A stretch of DNA of 64,000 nucleotides. Source: Syncephalastrum monosporum B8922 (Eukaryota > Mucoromycota > Mucoromycetes > Mucorales > Syncephalastraceae). Position numbers and translations under genes: made by a program. This document shows, piece by piece, positions 54,066 through 64,000 of the stretch. The stretch is taken from positions 1 through 64,000 of the forward strand of contig JNEN01001277.1 in NCBI GenBank assembly GCA_000697355.1, written 5' to 3'. Within the stretch, counting starts at the first letter, position 1. The number at the start of each line of letters is the position of its first letter. Under the pieces are notes generated by a model. It did no database searches. It was not told the DNA's origin and worked only from the letters and a program-made list of their open reading frames with translations.

Positions 54066-55547
54066 ATGACGACGGTTACGGCAGCACCACCTACAACAGA
54101 TACAACGACGACGATGATGATGCCAAAGACGACGACCTTGCCAGACTACCTTGACCAGAAAATCACGCACGAGACGGAGAACGGACGGAATCGATCTGAC
54201 GCCGATATTTTTGATCTCTACGAGCTCGAGAAAAAGGAGGACTTGATCGAACAAGCACAAACGCGGCTGCGACGCATTGTGTTGGAAGAGCGGCTGGCAG
54301 ACGTGATGCGTCAAGTGATTGAGATCCAGAGTGAGACGGAGTTTGTCCGCGTGGATGCAGCAGCTACACTTGACGCCCTTCGCCAACAAAGTGACGGCGA
54401 TCACGGCCGACTGGAAGCGCTCGAACGACGGTGTCAGAACCATCTTGGCCAGCTCGCTCAGCTCAGAAAGAAAGCCGAACACAACAGCGCGTTCTCAATG
54501 ACCCGACTTTCGTCTGTATTTAGCCGCTCGAGCGCCGAACCGAACCACGACGACGACCAGGACGACATGAAGAGCATGACGTCCAAGACGTCGTCACTTA
54601 CGTCGAGTAGTGTGCCTTCGGCGGCGGAACGGCACCGAAGACGCAGCCGGGTCAGGCAGCATCGGCAGCGGCACCAGGAGCGGCTCCGTGCCGAACAAAA
54701 GAACAATCTATCCATATCCAAATTGGATATGCATGGCAACAGCAAACGCATTGAGGGTGACGAGGACAACGACGACGAATTTACGGAGTTGCAATGGATG
54801 CCCAAACTTCAGCAGGAAGCCAATGGGCGCCCGATGCATAGCCTTCAGAAGCATACGACGCTCGAAGACGATGAACAGTCGGATGCCTCGTCTGAGCTGT
54901 CACACCCACAGCGCCTCTGCGATGTCATGCCCGATATGGTCGCCGAGCGTATCATCACGACCCGCCACCCGCTGTCGCCCATCACCGCCGTCGACTCTTA
55001 CAAGGACGAGTCGTACTTTGTCGACGAGCCCGAGTCGTTGTCCTGGACCAAGACGAAGGAGATGCAACCCTCTGCACCGCTGTACGAGGACGATGCATGC
55101 AAGGATGACACGCTATCGTGGAACAAGTATGACTGCAGTCGCAACGTGTCTTTTGATCACACAATGAGCCTTATCGACAGCCTGTCCGAAGACGCCTTCA
55201 ATAGCAGCGTTCTCGACGGTTTGGATAGCTGGTTCATAGATCCACAACAAGCCGACCCCTGTCATGCATCATCAGCAGCGTGTGCGTACGACGAAGATGA
55301 TCGACGACAGTACCTTCGGAGACAGAAGCAACGTCGTCTGAATTACCAGCGCCGCGTCGCAGCTGCATGTGACCTTGTCCACACCTTGTGCTCACCCACT
55401 GCGCTCTGCTACTATGGCATCACAGGTTCATGGATGCTTGTGGGCGCGGCAACTGGGTGGGCTTTGCAATGGCTCAAGTTCCTCGTTGTCCTCGCTGCGG
55501 CGATCTTGATCAGTCTCATCAAAGGCCCTTACGACCTCGTCGACTAA
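54066..55547 (+). CDS. Intronless coiled-coil protein with a C-terminal membrane anchor, unknown
   Basis: A single exon of 493 aa starts at the first ATG after the pyrimidine- and purine-rich leader. Residues 1-25 are Thr-rich. Residues 45-145 form charged heptads (EKKEDLIEQAQTRLRRIVLEE, LEALERRCQNHLGQLAQLRKK), a likely coiled coil. The middle is Ser/Asp/Arg-rich and disordered, with a basic patch at 180-215. The last 55 residues carry hydrophobic helices (CYYGITGSWMLVGAATGWAL, FLVVLAAAILISLI), so the protein is probably tail-anchored with its bulk in the cytosol. Lack of introns is unusual here: most neighbours have five or more exons. No domain recognised; organelle tethering would be one possible role, on layout alone. 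Confidence 0.8.
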   Translation: MTTVTAAPPTTDTTTTMMMPKTTTLPDYLDQKITHETENGRNRSDADIFDLYELEKKEDLIEQAQTRLRRIVLEERLADVMRQVIEIQSETEFVRVDAAATLDALRQQSDGDHGRLEALERRCQNHLGQLAQLRKKAEHNSAFSMTRLSSVFSRSSAEPNHDDDQDDMKSMTSKTSSLTSSSVPSAAERHRRRSRVRQHRQRHQERLRAEQKNNLSISKLDMHGNSKRIEGDEDNDDEFTELQWMPKLQQEANGRPMHSLQKHTTLEDDEQSDASSELSHPQRLCDVMPDMVAERIITTRHPLSPITAVDSYKDESYFVDEPESLSWTKTKEMQPSAPLYEDDACKDDTLSWNKYDCSRNVSFDHTMSLIDSLSEDAFNSSVLDGLDSWFIDPQQADPCHASSAACAYDEDDRRQYLRRQKQRRLNYQRRVAAACDLVHTLCSPTALCYYGITGSWMLVGAATGWALQWLKFLVVLAAAILISLIKGPYDLVD

Positions 55548-56164
55548 ACAAAAAAAAATGATCTTGCTTTGAGACGCCCTTGCACACGTTGCTTCACCCA
55601 CCCGTTCTCTTCAAGTCTCTTTCTCATGCTTTTCGTTCTTTCTTATTTGGACCCTGCTACGCAGCTCATTTACCCATCCCTTTCTCTATACATACTTTCC
55701 AGCTAACGCACACACACATACGCTCTCTTTCTCTCTTTCTCTACCTATGTACAAACGACTGCACCACCCCAAAACATCCTCACGTATATGAAGCTCATAC
55801 CCCTCCTCCCACATATTTCACTTGCCTTAATGCGCCCCTCCTCTCTCACAATTTTTTTGTATATGTCCGCTTGTGTATTATGATCCGGGAGACTCGGACA
55901 AAAAGAAATATATGTATCAACAGAAACTGAATATATGAAAAGCTTAATCCAAAAAAAAGAAGGAATAAAAAAAGCTTATTTATGAAATATAAGAAAACAG
56001 TCTAGGTCTAGGCCAAACAAATGCGCCAAGGTTTGACAGCAGGAAAAACAGGCCAACGGGGAGTGAGGCGCGTGCTTAATTCATTCGCCGATCATCGTTA
56101 AAGACCTTAAATAAGGGCGCACGAGCTTCGTGTCAAGTCTTTCCATACTTGCTCTTTTCTCATC
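55548..56164. other. Intergenic, pyrimidine-rich 3' region and next promoter
   Basis: About 617 bp with T/C-rich sequence (TCTCTTTCTCTCTTTCTC near 55725-55745) and A-rich polyadenylation-type signals near 55950-55975 (GGAATAAAAAAAGC). No gene. Confidence 0.5.
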
Positions 56165-56992
56165 ATGTCCACTTACTTTGATACCATCACCCGCTCTTAC
56201 ACGGATGTCGATACCTCCAACGGCATCAACACCATCCAGTTCCTCGAGGCCACCGAGGGTGTTGTCAAGCTCTTTGGTAATCCACCGCCCGCTCCTGCTG
56301 CCCCTTTTCACTGACCCTTCCCTTTCATTTAGACAAGCTGGGCTCATCTGCCTTCTCTGTCGTCCAGAACGACATGAACGGCAACATCAAGGTAAAGCTC
56401 GATGCTCTGAAAGAATAACCTCTTCTCATGCGTCGCCATAGAAAATCAAAGATCGTTACCTGAGCAACCCTGCGTCGAATGAGACCCTGGAGGGCCTGAT
56501 GGCCACCGAGGCTCCAGAGAAGAAGCGCGTCGCCACCGAGGGTCTTTTGTGGCTCTCTCGGTAAGCTGCCTGTAAGCTATGTATGTATGACAGAATGCTG
56601 ACCTGCTTCTTTCTCGTTTTCCAGTGGTCTCGACTTTACTGCCCAGGCTCTGCAGCGCAGCATCGAGAACCCCACCGAGGAGCTCAACGAGTCGTTCACC
56701 AAGGCCTATGAGAACACCCTCCGAAAGCATCACAGCTTCGTCGTGCGACCTGTTTTCAGCGTAAGTTTGAGAAACTAGAGAGCAAACAGCATGAGGTGTT
56801 GACGGGTTTTTGCTCTTCTGATAGTTGGCCATGAAGGCGTGCCCTTACCGCAAGGACTTTTACGAAAAGATTGGCGTCGTCAATGACGCTGCGCTGGAGC
56901 TCATGAAGTCCTGGTTGGCGGCCCTGCAGGATATCATCAAGCAGATTCAGGAAGTGTTCAAGGCTCACCCCGAGTACATCAAGGGCATGTAA
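56165..56992 (+). CDS. Glycolipid transfer protein (GLTP fold)
   Basis: Five exons (56165-56276, 56333-56391, 56442-56560, 56625-56760, 56825-56992) give 198 codons (197 aa), close to the usual 200-210. The glycolipid headgroup site is complete by alignment to animal GLTP: D51, N55 and K58 in NDMNGNIKKIKDRY, W94 in GLLWLSRGLDF (stacks on the sugar) and H133 in LRKHHSFVV. GLTPs move glycosphingolipids such as glucosylceramide between membranes through the cytosol and sense lipid levels. No signal peptide or membrane segment is present, as expected. The first exon's hydrophobic start (FDTITRSYTDV) is typical. Codon use is strongly C-ending, suggesting good expression. Confidence 0.93.
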
Positions 56993-58120
56993 ATAGACTA
57001 CTCCTTTTTTCTTTCTTTCTCTCTCTCTGTCCTCGCTTTCAAAAATTTCCATTTCTGTTGTTTTTCTCGACCCCTTCGTTAAAGACTATTTATCTGAGCT
57101 TGCACGTTATACCAACGTTCGTAGTCGGTCCTATTTTCGGGTTTTGAGTGTACAAGGCAAAAAAAAACCTTTAGCCAATTAGAGTTACTCGATGCACTGT
57201 CGGTAGCTTCATGAAGACACGTTGTAGCCTTTCATTTAATAAGCAGACTACCAGCCTGCTCAAAGACATAGTCAAGAAATCCTGGAACATGGACCTTCTA
57301 ATAGATCGCATATTTCTTAATAAGTCTGCGTGAAACTCACGAAGGCTTAGTCATTAATAGGCATGAGGATGTCATAGATCCATAAGAAAAAAGTCATTAG
57401 GAATACGAGTATGTGAGTCCCGGTATTGCGACAAGTCACTATACTAGCTTCTTGAAAGATACACTGGATTATATGGACATATCTCCTAACATGGAAGGAT
57501 TTTAAAGTTTCTTTTTTGTGGATAATGCGGCTATCCATACCAACAAAGTTTAGCGAAATATATTGCGTATCGTGGACAGACAGTAAATGCACGTGTTTCC
57601 CTCCATTTTTCCCAGAGCTTTAGTCCAATGCAGGAATTACGGTCTGTGGCAAGAGTAAAGTTAAGCGCAACAGGTTTCTAGCAGAAGCCACAGTGTCGAC
57701 AAGGATTCGTGAAGCGAGCAACAGGGTAAGACGCTCAGATTTTGGAAGACTTAAAACCCCCATACGGCAGTCATATCACTGAAAATCACTGATATCGCCT
57801 TGATGTCGGGAGCATCTCACTCAAGTCTAGCCTACCCACAGTCGCGATATACCGATAGGGGTGTTTATAGAAGCATGGGATATCGGAAATTCTAATAGGA
57901 AGGAAGGTTCTATGTGAGATTTCTCTTACCTTTGAAAGATCGGAGCTGCTGAAGGTACAAGATCCTCGCCAAACGCATGATTTTTTATGCCTTACTTCTC
58001 CTTCTACTTGACGTCTGTCCTTCACCTGCACTTCACCTGCACAAACTCGCACAGACTAACTTACATTTACACACTTCAAGCACTTGTTCTCTTACTTTTA
58101 CTCAGCTCAAGGCCGCAGCA
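56993..58120. other. Intergenic, no gene found
   Basis: About 1.1 kb of AT-rich sequence between the GLTP gene and the next plus-strand gene. The last 140 bp are CT/CA-rich (CTTCACCTGCACTTCACCTGC, a direct 11-bp repeat) and probably form the leader. Confidence 0.5.
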
Positions 58121-59098
58121 ATGCGCCGATCTCAGCTGCTGAATTACTTCCTGGCGTTCGCGCTCCTGTTTATCGTTGCCGCTGCATCTATCTCAGAAAC
58201 GGCGCGTCCGACCACCACCGACCTGTTTGCCTCAGCTCCCCGCCGCCATATCACCATTGCAGCTGACCCCATTGTACCTGTCCCTCGCCGCACGCGTTGG
58301 AGGGCGAAACTGAATTCCTGGTCGGCGCCAATGCGCAATGCGCTTCCCAATCTTGCATTCCCGACGCTCGCACGTCTCCGACTCGCAGTGCGCGACACGG
58401 TTGCCATGGCGCGCAACTGGTTAAACAACATGTACCTCGCTCCCCGCCTCGAGCTCCAGCTTTTGCTTGAAGCACCTCGTACGGACTGTCCACCGCGCGA
58501 GACGACCGTTGCATTTGACAACACGATAAGTTACGCGATTCCTGAAGACGCGTTTGCTATGGACCGACTTCACCTCCACCAGGTACTGCGTTTCGCAGTG
58601 GCGCTCACCGAACACAACATGGTTGCCGTGCGACAAGCCATGCTTGATCACCCTGACCCCTTATCCGCTGCCATGCAGCAATATGGTCGCACCGAAAAGT
58701 CAATCCACCGCGCGTTCTTCTATGAAGGCCTTACCGTCCTCAGCGAACCGCGCTACCGCATCATCGACTGCATCCGGGACACCATACAAACCGACTTGCG
58801 TAAACAGTTCAGAGACGGTGTCCAAGGCATTTTGGCCTATCAATGTCCGTATGCTGGGAATACGACCGCGTGTTACGACGCCGCGCTCGCCTCTTTGAGT
58901 GCATCCCTTGTCGACGTCTGGCGGCACTATCACCGGCATGTCACCTATCGGGCTTCTTTTGGGCATGTCTTCCTCCGGCTGCTGTCCTCAAGCTCATTTG
59001 TCCAGATCCTGCTGGTCATGATGGTCTATCGCTATTGGCCTGGGATCGTTCGTCTCGTTAAAGCTCTGTTCGTATCGCCTCCTTTTTGGCAATGGTGA
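58121..59098 (+). CDS. Secreted or membrane protein of unknown family
   Basis: A single-exon frame. The ATG at 58121 gives 325 aa and starts with a clear signal peptide (MRRSQLLNYFLAFALLFIV then AAASIS). An upstream GTG in the same frame (57977) would put the signal internally and is not used. The body is Arg/Leu/Ala-rich, with four Cys (DCPPRET, IIDCIRD, YQCPY, TACYDAA), an even number that could form disulphides, and one NTT glycosylation site in GNTTACYD. A hydrophobic segment near the C-terminus (FVQILLVMMVYRYWPGIV) may anchor it. The order signal peptide, ectodomain, TM, short tail suggests a type I membrane protein. I recognise no domain. It has no intron, unlike most neighbours. Confidence 0.65.
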   Translation: MRRSQLLNYFLAFALLFIVAAASISETARPTTTDLFASAPRRHITIAADPIVPVPRRTRWRAKLNSWSAPMRNALPNLAFPTLARLRLAVRDTVAMARNWLNNMYLAPRLELQLLLEAPRTDCPPRETTVAFDNTISYAIPEDAFAMDRLHLHQVLRFAVALTEHNMVAVRQAMLDHPDPLSAAMQQYGRTEKSIHRAFFYEGLTVLSEPRYRIIDCIRDTIQTDLRKQFRDGVQGILAYQCPYAGNTTACYDAALASLSASLVDVWRHYHRHVTYRASFGHVFLRLLSSSSFVQILLVMMVYRYWPGIVRLVKALFVSPPFWQW

Positions 59099-59105
59099 TA
59101 CTTGC

Positions 59106-59343
59106 TGCCACCGTCGCGCCATATCTTTCACCTCTTGCTGTACTTGCTGATTCCCTTTTTTCCTCGTATATATCATACCTCTAATCACTGCTTCAATGCA
59201 GTGATTGTATAATTGTATATCTAGTGCCACTGTCGCGCCATATCTTTTACCTCTTGCTGTACTTGCTGATTCCCCCTTCCCTTCTTATATATCATACCTC
59301 TAATCACTGCTTCAAAGCAGTGATTGTATAATTGTATAACTAC
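59106..59343. repeat. Tandem duplication of a 119-bp unit, each with a small hairpin
   Basis: TGCCACCGTCGCGCCATATC at 59106 recurs as TGCCACTGTCGCGCCATATC at 59225; the two units agree through TAATCACTGCTTCAA and TTGTATAATTGTATA. Each contains an inverted repeat: AATCACTGC with GCAGTGATT (59183-59206) and AATCACTGCT with AGCAGTGATT (59302-59325). The stems are preserved while the loop differs. It lies just after the stop of the preceding gene, probably in its 3' UTR. Confidence 0.85.
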
Positions 59344-61156
59344 CTAATTGTTGAATTGTTTAAAGTGTACATTGAAATAAATATCCATCATAAGTTGCTA
59401 TTCTTGTTTTATTTTGTTTGGTTCGTTTTTGTTTGCGTCATGGCTAACGTGTGCTATATCTTCTCTTCCCAGAAAGGTCGACTGGAACGCGCTTCGGGGA
59501 AGACAGGTGATGGGCCCTCATACAAATCTAGAATACCGCAAAGCGGCAAAGCCAGCGTACAAGGAATACACTCTCTCGCATTTGATACTGGAGGTAGGAA
59601 GCCAGATCACCGAAATCCAATAAGCATTGCGACGCAAAGCTTCGACTCCTGAGCATTGTATGTGCGCGCAGGTTCCGTGTATTTCAAGTAGATTTTTCTT
59701 CCGAGTCTCTCCTGCAATGCTTGATTCGTCGCCTGAAAGTTCAAGCAGGATGCATTAGGCAGGGACAGACAGCAGTAATGAACAAACAAAGGTCATATCT
59801 ACCGTCGAAATATCCAAATGTGTCAGATGTACTCCCATCAAGCTATTTGTCGCGATGAGTTGCGCGAATCTCTTCCACAGAATTGAACAGTGTGCTTCCA
59901 TCACGGACGCCTGTCATACAATGTAGTAAATCAAATCCGTGCACGCTATCAGCTCTATCTGAGGTAAAATAGATATTCTTTAGCTTAAACCAAGCAACAC
60001 GCTACAGAAGGAGACCACCTCAAAGAACTTGCAATAATCAGCTTTTCAAAACCAGAATACCGACACAGTCTAGGATGCTGTAAAAAAAAGGCCAAGTTCC
60101 AAGCCATGGCTCATTTACTTTGAGGTCAAGTCAATTGTGACGTGAAGGGCAAGGCTCTGGAGGAAGAGGCTTCTTCAAATAACGCACATACCCGGTTGCT
60201 CATGTACTTGCTCAAGGATACGAGTCATGAGCTTTACCGGAAGAAGGCAAGCCCAACGTAATTAATCAAAAAAGTGAGGAGGTATAACAATAAAGGCAGC
60301 ATGGACTGCGTCAGGGCGCCTATATTGTGTTCTTTTATGCAACCACAAAAGTACCAAATCAGGTCCGTAGAAAAAGCATTGACATTTGAAAAAAGGTTAA
60401 TCACACAACTATTACACACGACAACGGCCTCTGCCCCAGCGGGTCGTGCAGCTTAATTTGATTGACCGGCAAACTCTGCTGATGCGCGCGCTAGGGAAAC
60501 AAAAGAAGTAGCGTACTTGCTGTATAACAGTTTTATTTTCGTTTTGATCATGTTTAGGCCTGGCAGTATATTCTCGCCCAAGTCATAATTTTTTTTGCTC
60601 TCAAAAAAAAAAAAAAAAAAGCATACGGTTCTTGAAGCATTATGCAACGCCATGTTAATAGCAGTATTCTTCATAGAGTGAGATACGACATAGTTTCTCC
60701 GTACTATTTATCATCGATGACGCGTGATAAGGTTCGCCCAAAATCACAATGAGAACAGATCTAGAAACGAGCCTCCACTTGGATGCTTGTCACATTGTCG
60801 AATCTGGTCAAGAAATGAGTGACTCGTAACATGCATAGCGCTCGTCGAGTTGATACACACGTAGTATGAACGCGTAGGCGCTAGGCACATGAGCATGCCA
60901 AACATTGCCGTGCCTTTTTTACCCTGGATATGGCCAAATCAGCTTATGAACGGCGCCCATCAACAGTTCTGAGCAGGAGGCATGAACGTGCGAACGAGAG
61001 ATCGAAATGGAGTTCATTTGATTTATGGCTTGTTCTGCTTTACAATTTATGGAGCAGACTTAGAATATTTTTGGAGCAAACATAAATTTATTATAACAAG
61101 CTCACGGTGAGTGTGCTTGAGGGAGGGAAGGAATGGAATGGGGTCGGGGAAGCAAT
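59344..61156. other. Accessory intergenic DNA, no gene found
   Basis: About 1.8 kb of AT-rich sequence with an 18-nt A-tract (60603-60620). Frames are short and without motifs. No tRNA, rRNA or splice-consistent exon series was found. Confidence 0.5.
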
Positions 61157-61599
61157 CCCCCGTCGACCGATGTGACCTTGCCTGCCCGTCCAAACCGAAG
61201 CCCATGGATCCTGCACACCATGAAAGGTGGGTTGGATTGTCTTGCCAGCGTCGTTATGCCTCGGGGCACCGTCCAGGGACCCAGCCTTGCTGTCTAGGAG
61301 TGAGTGGGAGACGCGACTCAGTCCCACCATCCTCTGTAGAGAGCCGGTTCCACCTGTGCCCTGTCTGCTCTGTCTGCTTCCCCAGAATCTCGATCCAGGC
61401 CTCTTGTTATCGTTCTTGAACCATAGGCCCCGCGGAATAGCGGCGGTAATGGTCCAAACGCCTCCTCTTCTTTGATCCCGCCGAGCCGTCACGCGATCTT
61501 GATGGAAGCCGTCCCGATTAATGTCCAGAGTCACTCTCTGAAGACACCTGCGGCTACGAATAATGACAATCAGTAAGACTAACGTGTACATGTCAATGG
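61157..61599. repeat. Inverted repeat, left arm (443 bp, pairs with 61987-62429)
   Basis: Read as reverse complement, 61987-62429 matches 61157-61599 base for base as far as I can check by eye, with equal length and no indel. The arm is GC-rich and unlike its AT-rich surroundings. An open frame runs through the whole arm (minus strand here), including RRDQRRGGVWTITAAI and RPGSRFWGSRQSRQGTGG, but no family is recognised and composition suggests this may be chance. Confidence 0.95.
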
Positions 61600-61986
61600 T
61601 TGGAGTGCGTTGTCCTGCGTATGTGGTCCTTCGACGATGTTTCGGCCAGGTCAAGACACTCACTGATATAAAGGTAAGTGCAAGAGAGAACTTACTACCA
61701 GCATTTCCCTATAGGAACTTTCCCAGGATGGCTTGCAATGCGGGCTACGGCAACGGGTAAGTTAAAAGAAAAGCTTTTTCTTTTGAATATCACTGATAAC
61801 ATCCTATATCTGTATTTTATGAAGTTACCGGGGTTAATTGGCGGACGAGAGTCTGTCTTACACTAAGGCAAGTGCATATTCATGTAGATCTTTAGAGTGG
61901 AGACGCTTTTTATTTTTATTCTTTTCTAGTTCTTTCAGCACGAACGCCTTGCCTTGGCCCATATATGCAGGCCAACTCACCCCCAG

Positions 61987-62429
61987 CCATTGACATGTAC
62001 ACGTTAGTCTTACTGATTGTCATTATTCGTAGCCGCAGGTGTCTTCAGAGAGTGACTCTGGACATTAATCGGGACGGCTTCCATCAAGATCGCGTGACGG
62101 CTCGGCGGGATCAAAGAAGAGGAGGCGTTTGGACCATTACCGCCGCTATTCCGCGGGGCCTATGGTTCAAGAACGATAACAAGAGGCCTGGATCGAGATT
62201 CTGGGGAAGCAGACAGAGCAGACAGGGCACAGGTGGAACCGGCTCTCTACAGAGGATGGTGGGACTGAGTCGCGTCTCCCACTCACTCCTAGACAGCAAG
62301 GCTGGGTCCCTGGACGGTGCCCCGAGGCATAACGACGCTGGCAAGACAATCCAACCCACCTTTCATGGTGTGCAGGATCCATGGGCTTCGGTTTGGACGG
62401 GCAGGCAAGGTCACATCGGTCGACGGGGG
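61987..62429. repeat. Inverted repeat, right arm (443 bp, pairs with 61157-61599)
   Basis: Mirror copy of the left arm across a 387-bp spacer (61600-61986). Just inside the loop end, similarity continues at roughly three-quarters identity for about 27 bp (TTGGAGTGCGTTG against CTGGGGTGAGTTG) and then fades. The identical core thus sits in a longer, diverged inverted duplication. Confidence 0.95.
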
Positions 62430-64000
62430 CGCCTCCCCAAACAGACAAAGGAATGACATGGGAACGGAAAAGAGGAGGTGGTGACAACGACGGTGAAGAG
62501 GAAGAACAAGACGAGGAGGAGGAGCAAGACGAGGAGGAGGACGAGGACGAGGACGAGCAGGAGCGGAGGCGATTGGTGGAAGGAGCCATCGTGAGGGAAG
62601 CGGAGGACAAGACGAGGAGAAGGAGTGGAAGGGGTGGTGCCGATACGCCACGCGTGCCGACATACAGCACCTGGTATTCCCACTATGTCCAAAGGGCGGA
62701 CGTGCGCGAGCTGGACTTGTCGCCTTTTTTCCCCTCTGATTGGCCAGTGCTCCGAGCTGATGCCAGTGTTGACAGGCGTGTCTGTGTGTTTTCGCACCAT
62801 TGTGTTGGATCGTGTAGGCAGCGCTTTTGGCAGTGCGCTTCCGCTTGTGGGAAATCATGCGTCGTTTGTCATTGGATCGTCATGGATTGTCGTCTCCCAT
62901 TGGGTAGGTGCTTGAATAATGGTTCTTTTTTCGTGTTGCACGATGGTCCAGACCTGAGAGCAAGTGAGAGCGAGAGTGAGTGGATCAGTCAGACTTCCAT
63001 TTGGGTCAAGATTGCAACAGTACTTACTGTTGGTCTCTGCAGAAGCACGCAAACACCAAAGTATCGCATTTTGCCATGGCGGCAAGGAGTGAGGCAGTGC
63101 TATTTTTTCAGCAGCAGCCGTATGTTTGATGCTAGAAATAAGGTACATGTCAATAAAACACATGTCTGTGTGCAGCTGTGAAGCATGTCATACCATGCAG
63201 AATAACAATAAAAAACTTACCACATTTTTTGAATAGTTATGTGCGAGAGGCTTCAGACCAGGATGGTCACCTCGAGTCAGCTTGGCTTACTCGCCGGGTG
63301 CTGTTATTTTTTGTGTATATTGTGCTTGTTTCGTGCGATAAAGGACAATGACTTCCTTGGTTTTGGTGCTTTGGCAGCTGTCAGAGATTCACAGAGACTT
63401 GTGCGACGTGTGCTTGGGACGTTCGCGTGGACGAGATCAAAGTCATGGCGTCGTCTGATTGCAGAACAATGAGATTCATGACCAGAGTTTCGTCAATGAA
63501 GACACTTACTTTTGTGAGAGACGCGTTGAAAGAGAGGTGTTGGGTTTTGAGTATTTTTTTTTTTTTTTTTTGCTGCGGTTTATGTGTTGTTGCCAGTCGA
63601 GTGGTCTCCATGCGCTGGGTCTGGTGATCAGGTGCTTGCCTTTTCCGACCTGTTGCCACTCTACACGATGGCAAATTTTTGTCCTTGCTTCCAGCCATAA
63701 AAACGATGCTATCGTATAGTAACCTATAAATAAATATATAGATAGATATACGTCTCTGCTGCTTTTTGCAAGAACACAACAGTTTCTTGCTCTTTGTTAC
63801 TTCCTTTTCAGTGGCAGGATGAACCTCTTTGTTTCCGCTTCCCAAATCAGTACATTCCAGAAAAGGCAAATCCTTGGTCGTGTCTGTTGCCTTGAATTTT
63901 ATCGCTTCGAATTCAAAAGACCAATGATCCGCAGACTGCTTCTCTGAGGTCTCTGTACAAATTTCAACCAACTCTCTACGACGTCATTATCGTGTTCCCG
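62430..64000. other. Accessory region with a GAG/GAC-rich low-complexity block, no confident gene
   Basis: From about 62490 to 62575 the plus strand is nearly all GAG/GAC/GAA codons (Glu/Asp-rich if read in the frame of 62381-63181). Frames on both strands cross this block. None has motifs, a clear start or consistent splice sites. A T-tract lies at 63557-63573. A minus-strand frame at the right edge (about 63971 to 63770, including HWSFEFEAIKFKATD) begins after an AG acceptor-like site (GTCGTAG) and could be an internal exon of a gene lying outside the window. Confidence 0.45.

Noticed and set aside
61150..61663. Protein gene within the inverted-repeat arm
   Set aside because: Open frames exist in more than one reading frame of the GC-rich arm, as expected by chance, and no family was recognised. 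I treat it as a repeat.
62381..63181. 266-codon acidic open frame at the right end
   Set aside because: Most of it is a GAG/GAC-type low-complexity run plus part of the inverted repeat. There is no convincing start, motif or codon pattern.

Overview
The window is nuclear DNA from a eukaryote with short spliceosomal introns (mostly 50-90 bp, GT-AG, a few GC-AG), compact gene spacing and a clearly fungal gene set: a Ssd1/Dis3L2 RNB protein, a GH47 mannosidase, a Rad16-type repair ATPase, a Ded1-type helicase, a Tpd3-type PP2A scaffold and a CENP-O protein. Gene style and intron density suggest an early-diverging filamentous fungus, probably Mucoromycota. That placement is an inference. No RNA gene, CRISPR array or prokaryotic operon was found.

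Layout. 1-1509: 5' part of an unrecognised multi-exon gene on the minus strand, cut by the window start. 1600-6200: an accessory block with two 95-bp minisatellite arrays, a segmental duplication and two broken Tc1/mariner-type transposase copies. 6200-8221: no gene found. 8222-13726: paladin-like multi-domain phosphatase, 14 exons. 14907-15389: small acidic orphan. 15390-18915: largely empty. 18916-22715: DEAD-box helicase with five RanBP2-type zinc fingers. 25159-41000: a dense run of genes (four-TM protein, WD40 protein, PP2A scaffold, DUF2415-type WD40 protein, HAD phosphatase, GH47 mannosidase, HIRIP3-like histone chaperone, CENP-O). 41371-45812: Ssd1/Dis3L2 homologue. 46577-47457: YdcZ/DUF606-type membrane protein. 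48138-52169: Rad16-like SNF2-RING ATPase with 22 exons. 54066-58121: a tail-anchored coiled-coil orphan, a glycolipid transfer protein and a secreted or membrane orphan. 59100-64000: accessory DNA with a duplicated hairpin and a 443-bp identical inverted repeat.

The genes do not form one pathway. Most are housekeeping: mRNA metabolism and translation (helicase, Ssd1/Dis3L2), phosphatase signalling (PP2A scaffold, paladin), genome maintenance (Rad16, CENP-O, HIRIP3) and glycan or lipid handling (GH47, GLTP). Gene models were built by hand: every multi-exon model keeps the reading frame through all junctions, and coding lengths are whole codons. No database search was possible, so family calls rest on motifs recognised by eye.
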